The position numbers and the translations under genes were made by a program. A stretch of 64,000 nt of DNA, from assembly GCA_024692565.1 (NCBI GenBank), contig JAILMN010000009.1, positions 1-64,000 of the forward strand. Direction: 5' to 3'. Shown one piece after another: positions 34,670 through 43,444 of the stretch (positions are counted from its first letter, which is position 1; each line of letters opens with the position of its first letter). Below the pieces are notes generated by a model. The model saw only the letters and a list, made by a program, of their open reading frames with translations. It had not been told where the DNA came from and made no database searches. The stretch is from Paludibacteraceae bacterium. GTDB lineage: Bacteria; Bacteroidota; Bacteroidia; Bacteroidales; Paludibacteraceae.

Positions 34670-36439
34670 ATGATGAAAAAAAGTATGCTTTTTTTAGCCG
34701 GAGCGATGATGAGTATCATGGCGATGGCGCAATCGGAGACCTTGATGACAATCAACGGTAAGCCGGTGAGTGCAGAGGAGTTTCTGTACATTTATGAAAA
34801 GAACAACCAGGCGGGTGCGATGGATCCCAAGTCGATGGACGAGTACCTGGAGATGTTTATTAACTTCAAGCTCAAAGTAGCGGAAGCCGAGAGTCAGGGT
34901 ATCGACACGACGGCGGCATTCAAGAAGGAGTTGAAGGGTTACCGTGCGCAGGCTATACCGAAGTACCTGCAGGACGATCAGGCGATCGACAGTTTGGTTA
35001 GACTGAGTTGGCGTCACATGAGTAAAGACCGTCGTGCGGCGCATATAGCTATCCAGTGTCCGGCGAGTGCGAGTGCAGGTGCTACGGACAGTGCGTTGGC
35101 GAAGATCAAAGAGGCTCGTGAGCGCGTGACGTTAGGTCGTCAAGTGATGAAGGGCAAGGGTAAGAAAGCGAAACTGGTTCGCGAGAAGCCGGAAGCGTTT
35201 GATGCAGTAGCCCGCGAGATCAGTACCGACCCGCAGGTGCAGAACAATGGCGGCGAGTTGGGTTGGATAACCCCGTTCCGTTACGTCTATCCGTTGGAAG
35301 AGGCGGTGTATAACACGCCGGTAGGTGAAGTGAGTGAGGTATTCCGCACGCAGTACGGATTCCACATCGTGCTGATTGAGGAAGAGCGTGATCACAAAGA
35401 GGTGAAGGCGGCTCACATCATGAAGATGGTGCCGGCAGACAGTCTGGACGCGGAGAAGAAAGCGCAGATCGAGGAGATAGCCAAGAACGTGACGAAGGAT
35501 AACTTCGCCGAGGTGGCTAAACTCGAGTCGGATGACCGCGGTAGCAGCAGTCGTGGCGGTGAGCTCGGTTGGTTCGGCAAAGGTATGATGGTGAAGGAAT
35601 TCGAGGACGCTGCGTTCGGTCTGCAGCCGGGTGAGATGAGTAAGCCGGTTCGCACGCAGTACGGATGGCACATCATCCTCAAAGAGGACGAGCGCGGTAT
35701 TCAACCGCTTGATTCGATTCGTCCGCAGATACTGCGTCAGGTGCAGCGTGACGACCGCATGAAAGAGGCGGAGAAGAGTTTCATCGCCAAAGTGCGCCGC
35801 GAGTACAACCTGCCGGCTCAGATGAGTGACGCCGATGTGAAGGTATACGCGGACGAGCACTTAGAGGCTAAGTATCCGGACTTGAAGAACCTGGTACAGG
35901 AGTACCACGACGGTATCCTCCTGTTCGAAGTGTCGCTGCGCGAAGTATGGGACAAGGCGGCAAAAGACACGGCAGGTCTGGAGAATTATTTCAAAGCCAA
36001 CAAGAAGAAATACACGTGGGAAGCACCGCGTTGGAAGGGATACGTGCTGCAATGCAAAGACAAGAGCAGCGCCAAGGCCGCACAGGCTATTGTGAAGAGT
36101 GCTAACCCCGATTCGATACAGAGTTACATCGCTCGCCGCATCAATAACGACAGCGTGACGAACGTCAAAGTGCAGCACGGGTTGTGGGAGCAAGGAAAGA
36201 ACCCGGCTGTGGATAAGTTCGGTCTGAAAGTAAAGAACGCCGAGTTTAAGGCCAACGAACAGTTGCCGATTGTGGTATGCCTGGGTAAGAAGCTGAAAGC
36301 ACCGGAGGTATGGAGCGACGAGAAGGGCAAAGTGACCACCGACTACCAGGATTTCCTCGAGACGGAGTGGATTAAGAAGTTGCGCGAGAAATATCCGGTG
36401 GTTATCAACGAAGACGTTTGGCAGAAGATTCGTAAGTGA
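34670..36439 (+). CDS. periplasmic parvulin-type peptidyl-prolyl isomerase (SurA-like)
   Basis: The 589-residue protein has a signal peptide (LFLAGAMMSIMAMAQ), a SurA-like N-terminal helical region and two tandem rotamase domains. The first is about 120-240 (NNGGELGWITPFRYVYPLEEA, TQYGFHIVLIEE). The second is about 245-345 (VKAAHIMKMVP, SRGGELGWFGKGMMVKEFEDAAF, TQYGWHIILKED). A long C-terminal region follows that may be a degenerate third repeat. Such proteins chaperone outer-membrane barrels. It is first in a long run ending with yfhO. Confidence 0.94.
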   Translation: MMKKSMLFLAGAMMSIMAMAQSETLMTINGKPVSAEEFLYIYEKNNQAGAMDPKSMDEYLEMFINFKLKVAEAESQGIDTTAAFKKELKGYRAQAIPKYLQDDQAIDSLVRLSWRHMSKDRRAAHIAIQCPASASAGATDSALAKIKEARERVTLGRQVMKGKGKKAKLVREKPEAFDAVAREISTDPQVQNNGGELGWITPFRYVYPLEEAVYNTPVGEVSEVFRTQYGFHIVLIEEERDHKEVKAAHIMKMVPADSLDAEKKAQIEEIAKNVTKDNFAEVAKLESDDRGSSSRGGELGWFGKGMMVKEFEDAAFGLQPGEMSKPVRTQYGWHIILKEDERGIQPLDSIRPQILRQVQRDDRMKEAEKSFIAKVRREYNLPAQMSDADVKVYADEHLEAKYPDLKNLVQEYHDGILLFEVSLREVWDKAAKDTAGLENYFKANKKKYTWEAPRWKGYVLQCKDKSSAKAAQAIVKSANPDSIQSYIARRINNDSVTNVKVQHGLWEQGKNPAVDKFGLKVKNAEFKANEQLPIVVCLGKKLKAPEVWSDEKGKVTTDYQDFLETEWIKKLREKYPVVINEDVWQKIRK

Positions 36440-36442
36440 TAG

Positions 36443-38068
36443 ATGCGGAAGTACGCGCCGTACATATTTATCGTAGGTTTGTTCCTCTGTCTTTACGGAG
36501 TGTTATATGAACGCCCCGTTCGTTGGGATCTGACGGACGACAAGCGCTATAGTCTGAGCGAAGCGAGTAAGAGTTTGCTGCGGCAGACGGATGCGCCTAT
36601 CGAAGTGACGTTGCTGTTGGACGGCGACCTCAATGCCGGTTTCCGGAGGTTGAAGAAAGCGACCGAGGAGACGATAGAGGAGTTGGCGGTGTATAGTGAC
36701 CTTAAGGTTGTTAAGGACTATAAGGACAATAAGGACTCGTTGGGTTTGCGACCGATTGTTATTCACGAGCGGGAGCAGAACGGCAAGACGGCACAGACGA
36801 CGGTTTATCCGTACGCCATCATGCGTTACAAGGGTCGCCGTGCGGTGGTGAAGTTGCTCAATAACACACGCGGGATGAGCGGTGAAGAGAATCTGAACGC
36901 CAGCATCGAGCAACTCGAGTTCGCGTTCATGGAAGCGCTGCACCTGTTGCAACAGACGGAGACGCCGCGTGTGGCGATTTTGGAAGGGCATGGAGAGCCG
37001 GACGAGGCACATACGTACGATCTGATGGCGGCGCTGAGTAAGTACTTCCAGGTGGATAGGGGAGCGATCAGCGATCAGTCATCAGTTGTCAGTTCCCACA
37101 TCCTGGACGGGTACAAAGCGATTATCGTGGCGAGTCCGCAGACAGCATTCAGTGACGCAGAGCGCTTTATCATCGACCAATACATCATGCGAGGCGGTGC
37201 GGTGCTGTGGGCATTGAACGGAGTGCAGTTGAGCGAACAGGTGCTGCAGCGAGAAGGCTTCACACCTATCTTACCGTTGGAGTTGGGACTGACCGATTTG
37301 CTTTTCCGCTACGGCGTGCGCGTCAACCCTGCGTTGATACAAGATATTCAGTGTCTGCCGATACCGGTTAATGTGAGCAGCGACCCGCAGCAACCGAATC
37401 TGCAACCGATGCCGTGGACCTATGCGCCGCTACTGCTGACGAGTCAGGGTTCGCCGATTACGAAGAACGTAGGACAAGTGATGAGTACGTTCGTCAGTCC
37501 TATTGACGCGGTAGGCGGTGACGACGGTATCGAGAAAAGGGTGCTGTTGGCCACGAGTACTGCCAGTCGTGTGACGGCGACGCCGGGTGAGGTGGATCTG
37601 AACGAGATGAACCCGGACGTGAGTTCGTTCAAGTACCAGTACGTGCCGGTAGCGGTGTCGTTAGAGGGTTCGTTCGCGAGCGCCTATGCCCATCGCATGG
37701 TGCCGGAAGGTGTGGAGAGCGACGGGATCATCAAGCAGGGCGAGAAGACGCGGCAGGTGGTGATAGGTAGCGGTAGTGTGCTGATTAACGAAGTGCAGAA
37801 AGGGCAGGCGCTGCCGATGGGTTACGACCGCTACAGCGGTATGCAGTTCAGTAACCGAGACGTGATTGTCAATGCCATCTTATGGCTCACGGACGCTGAC
37901 GGACTGATCAGTCTGCGCGAGAAGAGTGTGGCGCTGCGGCTGCTTAACGACAAACGTGCGCATGACGAACGCGCCAAGGTGCAGACGGTGAGTGTAGTGA
38001 CACCGATCGCCGTGCTGGCACTGATAGGAGGTTTGGTTTGGATAATACGAAAACGAAAATACGAATGA
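36443..38068 (+). CDS. gldG: GldG-like gliding-motility/T9SS-associated membrane protein
   Basis: The 541-residue protein has an N-terminal helix followed by the signature RWDLTDDKRYSLSEASKSLL, a large extracytoplasmic ABC_transp_aux-like domain (VAILEGHGEPDEAHTYDL) and a single C-terminal helix (PIAVLALIGGLVWIIRKRKYE). GldG is described as part of the GldAFG ABC transporter. No GldF or GldA gene is adjacent; a parvulin gene takes that place. A tandem repeat inside the frame (37064-37095) encodes AISDQSSVVSS, and another near 36706 encodes KDYKDNKDS. Confidence 0.88.
   Translation: MRKYAPYIFIVGLFLCLYGVLYERPVRWDLTDDKRYSLSEASKSLLRQTDAPIEVTLLLDGDLNAGFRRLKKATEETIEELAVYSDLKVVKDYKDNKDSLGLRPIVIHEREQNGKTAQTTVYPYAIMRYKGRRAVVKLLNNTRGMSGEENLNASIEQLEFAFMEALHLLQQTETPRVAILEGHGEPDEAHTYDLMAALSKYFQVDRGAISDQSSVVSSHILDGYKAIIVASPQTAFSDAERFIIDQYIMRGGAVLWALNGVQLSEQVLQREGFTPILPLELGLTDLLFRYGVRVNPALIQDIQCLPIPVNVSSDPQQPNLQPMPWTYAPLLLTSQGSPITKNVGQVMSTFVSPIDAVGGDDGIEKRVLLATSTASRVTATPGEVDLNEMNPDVSSFKYQYVPVAVSLEGSFASAYAHRMVPEGVESDGIIKQGEKTRQVVIGSGSVLINEVQKGQALPMGYDRYSGMQFSNRDVIVNAILWLTDADGLISLREKSVALRLLNDKRAHDERAKVQTVSVVTPIAVLALIGGLVWIIRKRKYE
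37064..37095. repeat. tandem ATCAG words inside gldG
   Basis: GCGATCAGCGATCAGTCATC continues with AGTTGTCAGTT, an in-frame tract of degenerate 7-9 base repeats encoding a Ser/Gln-rich insert. Confidence 0.7.
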
Positions 38069-39522
38069 TAGTGAAAAAATTAGTAGTCTTTGTTCTTTGT
38101 GCTTTATGCGGCTTATCCGTCAGGGCACAAGAGTTACTCAATTACCCGTTGGATACGGTCAACGGCGAAGAGGTGTACCGCTACGAGGTGGAGCGCAGTG
38201 TGGGTCTGTACCGCATCGGTGTGAACTTCAACGTGACGCCGAACGAGGTGGTGCGACTCAATCCGCAACTGAAGGAGCGCGGTCTGCACTACGGTGAGAT
38301 TTTGTTGATTCCGACGGGACGTAAGGTAGAGGTCAAGCCGCAGGTGGTGGAGTCCGCTCCGCGTGTGATTGAAACGCGCGTGACTGAAACACGTGTGCTG
38401 CCGGTTGAAGCCAAACAGGCAGAAGCGAAACCGGCAGAGAAGCCCGTGGAGAAAGCCGCAGAGGTGCAGCCGGAAGTAGAGGCAGAGTTCAATGCTGTGA
38501 CAGCCGACACCGTAGCCAAAGCGGACACCGTGGTGACGAGCGACAGCGTGGTAGCCGATGGCCGTAGGGTAGTGGAGTTGGCGCTGATGCTGCCGTTCGA
38601 GAGTCAGCAGACCAAGCGCAGTGCGAATGCGGAACGCATGACCGAGTTCTATCAAGGTGTGCTGTTGGCATTGCATGAGTTGCAGAACGACAGCACGTTG
38701 TACCGCCTGCGTGTGTACGATACGGAGCGCAGTGAGCGTCGTGTAGCCGCATTGTGCGAGAGCAATGAGTTGGACAGCGTGCGTGCGGTGTTGGGTCTGG
38801 CTTATTCGATTCAGATCGAGCGTATGGCTAACTGGTGCGACGCACATCAGGTGCCGCTGTTGTTGCCGTTCAGTGACGATTCGGAGTTGGCTCGTCACCC
38901 GCAGATGCTGCAGTTCAATTCGACAGACGAGCAGAAAGCCGACAGCCTGTGCCGTTGGATCGCGAGACGCGACGCACAGTGCATCACGGTTGAGGCCCGC
39001 GAGGCGGATATTTCACCTTCCACGCGTGCTTTGCGTAAGATGCTCAAGCAACGTAATATCGCTACCAAAGCGATTCCGATGACGTCTGTGATGAATGACT
39101 CCGCAACCGTGCTCTTGGATCCCGACCGCGAGAATATCATCATCTTGCATAGCGACCGCTATATGCATGTGCGTCTGCTCATTCCGCACCTTATGAAGTG
39201 GAAAGAGGCAGGGTTTAAGATTCGTTTGGTCAGTCAGTACGCTTGGCAGAAAGAGCGCATCGACTTGCCGCAAGTTTATGCGTCGATGTTCACGGGTAGC
39301 GGTAAGAGCAGTAAGTACGAAGCCCTTTGGAGCAAGTATTTCGCGATGCAACACATGAGTGCCGTTCCGCGTTACGACCTGTTGGGTTACGACCTAATGC
39401 ACACGCTCATCGCGTGGATGCAAGGAGAGCGCGCACACGAGGGTCTGCAATCGACCATCCGCTGGCAGCAACTGAATAGTGGCGGTTGGCAGAACGCGAA
39501 TGTCGAAGTGGTGGAGAAATAG
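38065..39522 (+). CDS. LysM domain protein with a type 1 periplasmic-binding fold
   Basis: The 485-residue protein has a signal peptide (FVLCALCGLSVRAQ), one LysM peptidoglycan-binding domain (about 25-80; VGLYRIGVNFNVTPNEVVRLNP), a Glu/Ala/Pro-rich linker (90-150) and a C-terminal region like amino-acid-binding or LpoA receptors (ELALMLPFES, GVLLALHEL, VRAVLGLAYSIQIERMA). It may sense or anchor to the wall, as LpoA does for penicillin-binding proteins. The ATG at 38065 overlaps the gldG stop, and the track's TTG at 38038 would lie within gldG. Confidence 0.85.
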   Translation: MIVKKLVVFVLCALCGLSVRAQELLNYPLDTVNGEEVYRYEVERSVGLYRIGVNFNVTPNEVVRLNPQLKERGLHYGEILLIPTGRKVEVKPQVVESAPRVIETRVTETRVLPVEAKQAEAKPAEKPVEKAAEVQPEVEAEFNAVTADTVAKADTVVTSDSVVADGRRVVELALMLPFESQQTKRSANAERMTEFYQGVLLALHELQNDSTLYRLRVYDTERSERRVAALCESNELDSVRAVLGLAYSIQIERMANWCDAHQVPLLLPFSDDSELARHPQMLQFNSTDEQKADSLCRWIARRDAQCITVEAREADISPSTRALRKMLKQRNIATKAIPMTSVMNDSATVLLDPDRENIIILHSDRYMHVRLLIPHLMKWKEAGFKIRLVSQYAWQKERIDLPQVYASMFTGSGKSSKYEALWSKYFAMQHMSAVPRYDLLGYDLMHTLIAWMQGERAHEGLQSTIRWQQLNSGGWQNANVEVVEK

Positions 39523-39543
39523 GTAAAAGGTAATAGTGAATAG
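39518..39543. repeat. tandem AATAGGTAAAAGGTAATAG words between genes
   Basis: The tract overlaps the LysM gene stop and the GTG start of the next gene. It resembles the AGGTAAT tract at 7867-7885. Confidence 0.7.
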
Positions 39544-40222
39544 AAGGCGGTACATAGTAGTCCTGATGGTTTGTGCGTTGTGCTGTTTGGCAGTCAAGGC
39601 GCAACCCCGTTTGCTCATACCTGAGTATTGGGTAGGAGTACACGGTGGTGTCAGCGCGAGCAGTATCTTGTTCACGCCGTCCGTGGACCATATGTCGCCG
39701 ATCACCAACGCGTGCGTGCTGGGTGGCAACGGGGGACTGACTTTCCGCTACGCCGGACATAAATACTGTGCGCTGCAGGTGGAGTTGAATTATGTGCACC
39801 GCGGTTGGGCAGAGAAGAACAGCACAACGGGTGAGTACTACTCCCGCAGTCTGCACTATGTGGAGTTGCCGCTGCTGATGAATATCAATTTCGGTAGTCC
39901 TACTTGCCGTTGGTTCTTGAATCTTGGCCCGCAGATCGGTTATTGCGTGAAGGATGAAGGCAATAAAGGCGACCTGATGAACGGCAGCAGTGCGTACGAA
40001 TACGCGCCGATTGATCATCCGTTCGACTGGGGACTGCTGGTGGGAACCGGTGTTTATTTCCGCACCGCCAAAGCCGGTGTGTATCAGTTGGAGGCGCGGT
40101 TTGACTTCTCGTTCGGAGGTATCTACGGTACGAGTTTATTGGACCACTACAGTATGGCCAACCCGATGGATTTGAGTATTAACTTAGCGTGGTTTTACGA
40201 TATTAAACGGAAAAGAAAATGA
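39536..40222 (+). CDS. PorT-like outer-membrane beta-barrel protein
   Basis: The 228-residue protein starts with GTG at 39536, has a signal peptide (VVLMVCALCCLAVKAQ) and then eight or so amphipathic strands (VGVHGGVSASSILF, LGGNGGLTFRYAG, CALQVELNYVHRGWAEK, YVELPLLMNINFG, FLNLGPQIGYCV). These strand patterns are those of the PorT/outer_membrane_beta-barrel family (PF13568). PorT itself is a T9SS component and sprA and gldG are nearby, so a secretion role is plausible but not proven. Its stop overlaps the next gene. Confidence 0.82.
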   Translation: MNRRRYIVVLMVCALCCLAVKAQPRLLIPEYWVGVHGGVSASSILFTPSVDHMSPITNACVLGGNGGLTFRYAGHKYCALQVELNYVHRGWAEKNSTTGEYYSRSLHYVELPLLMNINFGSPTCRWFLNLGPQIGYCVKDEGNKGDLMNGSSAYEYAPIDHPFDWGLLVGTGVYFRTAKAGVYQLEARFDFSFGGIYGTSLLDHYSMANPMDLSINLAWFYDIKRKRK

Positions 40223-41208
40223 CGTATCTGATCATTCGTTTGGCAACATTAGGCAACGTAGCTATGACGGTTCCCGTGATAGCTTCGGTTAGTCGTCGTT
40301 ATCCGAATGACCGGTTCATCATTGCTGCGAAGAAACCCTTGGGCGCAATGTTCGCTTCGATGCCGAATGTGGAGTTTCGTGAAGTGGACAACCACATCGA
40401 CTGGCAAGGAGTGATTGACCTTTGGCGCGCTTGGCGGAACGAGATAGATGCAGTCATTGACTTGCAGAACGTGCTGCGCACACGGGTCTTCGGCAGCCTG
40501 ATGCATTGGAGCGGTAAGCGCGTGACGCGGGTGCGCTACGGACGGTTGCACAAGCGGATGATCACCATCTTCGGTATCGGCAAACGTTCGTTGCCGACGG
40601 AGTTTCAGCGCTACGAGGAAACTTTCCGCCGCGCAGGATTAGAGACCGATGAGGACTTTACGGCGTTGCCGGTTAACAAGTCTGCCGCTGCGGCTGTTCG
40701 CAAACGTTTCGGTAAGAAAAGCGGTCGCTGGATAGGCTTGGCGCCATTCGCCAAATCGCGTTCGAACATGCTGCCGTACCGTGTGACCAAAGAAGTGATT
40801 GAGCGCTTGATACAAGCGCCGCAGACGGAGATTTTTCTCTTCGGTGCCGGCGAGATAGAATGCGAGATGTTGCGTCAGTGGTCCACCGTCTTCCCGCGCA
40901 CGCAGAGTGTAGCCGGAAGTCTTAAGTTGGAAGAAGAATTGGAACTGATGCGGCAGTTGGACGTGATGATTTGTATGGACAGTGCGAACCAACACTTGTC
41001 GAGTTTGGTAGGTCTGCGCGCCGTGAGTGTTTGGTGCGCCACGCACCCGATGATAGGTTTCGCCGGATGGAAACAAAACCCCGCAGACATCATCCAGCGT
41101 CATGACTTACAATGCCGTCCGTGTACCTGTCACGGCACGAATCACTGCCGGTATCGCAATTATGCCTGCCGGGAGATCAAAGCAGAAACAATAATACAAC
41201 AAATATGA
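40219..41208 (+). CDS. glycosyltransferase family 9 (heptosyltransferase-like)
   Basis: The 329-residue GT-B enzyme begins YLIIRLATLGNVAMTVPVI, the acceptor-side start of WaaC/WaaF/RfaF proteins, with WIGLAPFAKSRSN and the donor-site MICMDSANQHLSSLVGL region. It probably adds a heptose or related sugar to lipid A core. GDP-heptose genes lie at 57-60 kb in this window. Its end carries a Cys-rich tail (CRPCTCHGTNHCRYRNYAC). ATGA overlaps parA. Confidence 0.92.
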   Translation: MTYLIIRLATLGNVAMTVPVIASVSRRYPNDRFIIAAKKPLGAMFASMPNVEFREVDNHIDWQGVIDLWRAWRNEIDAVIDLQNVLRTRVFGSLMHWSGKRVTRVRYGRLHKRMITIFGIGKRSLPTEFQRYEETFRRAGLETDEDFTALPVNKSAAAAVRKRFGKKSGRWIGLAPFAKSRSNMLPYRVTKEVIERLIQAPQTEIFLFGAGEIECEMLRQWSTVFPRTQSVAGSLKLEEELELMRQLDVMICMDSANQHLSSLVGLRAVSVWCATHPMIGFAGWKQNPADIIQRHDLQCRPCTCHGTNHCRYRNYACREIKAETIIQQI

Positions 41209-41969
41209 GTAAAGTTATTTCATTAGCAAACCAAAAAGGAGGCGTGGGCAAAACCACTACTTCCATTAACTTGGCCGCTGCTTTGGCAGCGCAAGGCAAA
41301 CGTGTCTTACTGATTGATGCCGACCCGCAGGCGAACACTTCGTCGGGTCTGGGTGTAGAGATACGCGAGTTGGACAACACGATCTATGAATGCCTGATCA
41401 ACGGCGTAGATCCGCACACGGCGATTGTGCAGACGAACACGAAGAACCTGAGTCTTATCCCGAGTCACATTGACCTCGTAGGCGCAGAGATCGAGATGCT
41501 CAATATCGAGCATCGCGAGCAATTGCTGAAGAACGTGCTGACGCAGGTACGCGACGAGTTCGACTACGTGCTGATCGACTGCAGTCCGTCGCTTGGTCTG
41601 ATCACCGTTAATGCGCTGACCGCCAGCGACAGCGTGATCATCCCTGTGCAGTGCGAGTTCTTTGCCCTCGAAGGCATCGCGAAATTGCTGAACACGATCA
41701 AGATCATCAAGTCCAAGTTGAATCCGAGTCTGAAGATCGAAGGCTTCCTGCTGACGATGTTCGACAACCGTCTGCGCCTGAGCAATCAGGTGTACGAAGA
41801 GGTGAAGCGTCACTTCGGCGACCTGGTGTTCAACACGGTTATTGCGCGTAATGTGCGCCTGAGTGAGGCTCCTTCGCACGGTGTTTCCGTACTCGAATAC
41901 GACCCGAGTTCGAAGGGTGCGCAGAACTATAAGTCGCTTGCCAAAGAATTGATTAAACGAAACAAATAA
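41205..41969 (+). CDS. parA: chromosome partitioning ATPase ParA (Soj)
   Basis: The 254-residue protein has the deviant Walker A ANQKGGVGKTTTSINLA, LIDADPQANTSSGLG and the Walker B-like DYVLIDCSPSLG. The start at 41205 (MSKVISLANQK) overlaps the GT9 stop, and the upstream extension in the track lies inside GT9. ParA moves ParB-parS complexes at the origin region. This pairing with parB, DUF5683 and a MltD-like gene is common in Bacteroidales chromosomes, so this is a housekeeping locus rather than a plasmid. Confidence 0.97.
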   Translation: MSKVISLANQKGGVGKTTTSINLAAALAAQGKRVLLIDADPQANTSSGLGVEIRELDNTIYECLINGVDPHTAIVQTNTKNLSLIPSHIDLVGAEIEMLNIEHREQLLKNVLTQVRDEFDYVLIDCSPSLGLITVNALTASDSVIIPVQCEFFALEGIAKLLNTIKIIKSKLNPSLKIEGFLLTMFDNRLRLSNQVYEEVKRHFGDLVFNTVIARNVRLSEAPSHGVSVLEYDPSSKGAQNYKSLAKELIKRNK

Positions 41970-41975
41970 ACGCAT

Positions 41976-42806
41976 ATGAAGAAACATACAGGTTTAGGGC
42001 GCGGTTTGGACGCCCTGATTGATACTTCGCACGTGGATACCAACGGCGGCAGTTCGATTTCGGAGATTGAGTTGAGCGCTATCGTGGCTAACCCTGATCA
42101 GCCGCGTCGCACGTTCGATGAAGAGGCACTGCAAGAGTTGGCGGACTCGATCCGTGAGCACGGCGTGATCTCGCCTATCACGTTGCGCGACAACGGCGAC
42201 GGCACCTACATGATCATCGCCGGTGAACGTCGTTTCAGAGCCAGCAAGATCGCCGGACTCGAGCGTATTCCTGCTTATATCCGCACTGCCAAAGACGAGC
42301 AGGTGATGGAGTGGGCGTTGATTGAGAATATCCAGCGTGAAGACTTGGATGCCATCGAGATTGCGTTGGCGTACCAACGTCTGATGGACGACTATAACCT
42401 GACGCAAGAGCGAATGTCCGAGCGTGTGGGTAAGAAACGCGCTACGGTGGCGAATTACCTGCGTCTGTTGAAGTTGCCGGCAGAGATTCAGGTGGGCATC
42501 AAAGAGCGGAAGATCGAGATGGGCCACGCCCGTGCTATCCTCGCTACGCCGTATGCAGAACGTCAGCTGGCGTTGTACCAGCGAATCCTCAAAGAGGGAC
42601 TGTCCGTGCGTAAGGTGGAAGAGTTGGCGCAGGAAGACAAGGCGGAAGCGAAGAAACCGAAGGTGAAGAGTGAGAATCCTCATGCTGCGCTGGAGAAAGA
42701 ACTGAGTGCTGCTACCGGACTGAAAGTCAAAGTGCAGGAAGGCAAAGTGGTTATTGCTTTCGCCAACGAAGACCAATTGCAAACGATTGCTGCTAAACTG
42801 CGTTGA
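41976..42806 (+). CDS. parB: chromosome partitioning protein ParB (Spo0J)
   Basis: The 276-residue protein has the N-terminal tail GLGRGLDALI, the CTPase/sulfiredoxin-like domain (IVANPDQPRRTFDEEALQEL, IIAGERRFRASKIAG), a helix-turn-helix (ALAYQRLMDDYNLTQERMSERV) and a dimerising C-terminus. It binds parS and loads SMC. The next gene starts in its stop (TTGA). Confidence 0.97.
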   Translation: MKKHTGLGRGLDALIDTSHVDTNGGSSISEIELSAIVANPDQPRRTFDEEALQELADSIREHGVISPITLRDNGDGTYMIIAGERRFRASKIAGLERIPAYIRTAKDEQVMEWALIENIQREDLDAIEIALAYQRLMDDYNLTQERMSERVGKKRATVANYLRLLKLPAEIQVGIKERKIEMGHARAILATPYAERQLALYQRILKEGLSVRKVEELAQEDKAEAKKPKVKSENPHAALEKELSAATGLKVKVQEGKVVIAFANEDQLQTIAAKLR

Positions 42807-43444
42807 GAAGGCTGCTATCCATAGTGCTGATGTGTTGTCCGTTGTTCCTTTGGGCGCAGCGGGACAGCATTCATTACCGACCGGATACGACGTCCTCCAA
42901 AGCCGACTACCGCTATTTTATCAACCTCACCAAGAAACCCGATGCCATCAAGGCCGTTTGGCTGGGTGCTATCGTGCCGGGTGCAGGGCAAATATATAAC
43001 AAGTCTTATTGGAAGTTGCCGATCGTCTATGGTGCGTTCATGGGTTGCGGATACGCCATCACATGGACGCAGAACCGTTATTCCAACTATAAGACGGCGT
43101 ACCTTGATTTGTACAACGATGACCAGGCAGGCACGGTGACGGAAGACCCGAGTAAGACCTATATCGCCGTGCTGCCGGACGGGTACGATTTGGCGCGCGT
43201 AGGAGGTACAAGCACTTGGATGAATACCCTCAAAAGCCGACAGAGCACCTATCGGCGCTACCGTGACTATTCAATCTTGACCACCGTCATCGTCTATGCG
43301 CTGAGCCTCATTGATGCTTACGTTGATGCGCAGTTGTTCGACTATGACATTTCGCCGGATCTGTCATTGAATTTGGAGCCGCAAATAAATTACGATTTAC
43401 AGCATAACCAAAGTGCTGAATTAAAATTAGCTATACAGTTTTGA
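42803..43444 (+). CDS. DUF5683 domain membrane-associated protein
   Basis: The 213-residue protein begins at a TTG overlapping the parB stop. It has a signal peptide (LLSIVLMCCPLFLWAQ), then the DUF5683 core AVWLGAIVPGAGQIYNKSYWKLPIVYG, two hydrophobic stretches and a Tyr-rich middle. Function is unknown. It sits between parB and a lytic transglycosylase in many Bacteroidetes, suggesting envelope work linked to growth. Confidence 0.88.
   Translation: MRRLLSIVLMCCPLFLWAQRDSIHYRPDTTSSKADYRYFINLTKKPDAIKAVWLGAIVPGAGQIYNKSYWKLPIVYGAFMGCGYAITWTQNRYSNYKTAYLDLYNDDQAGTVTEDPSKTYIAVLPDGYDLARVGGTSTWMNTLKSRQSTYRRYRDYSILTTVIVYALSLIDAYVDAQLFDYDISPDLSLNLEPQINYDLQHNQSAELKLAIQF

Noticed and set aside
41205-42806. 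ParAB as a plasmid or phage partition system
   Set aside because: Chromosomal context with DUF5683, MltD, MerR and YfhO is the ordinary Bacteroidales arrangement.
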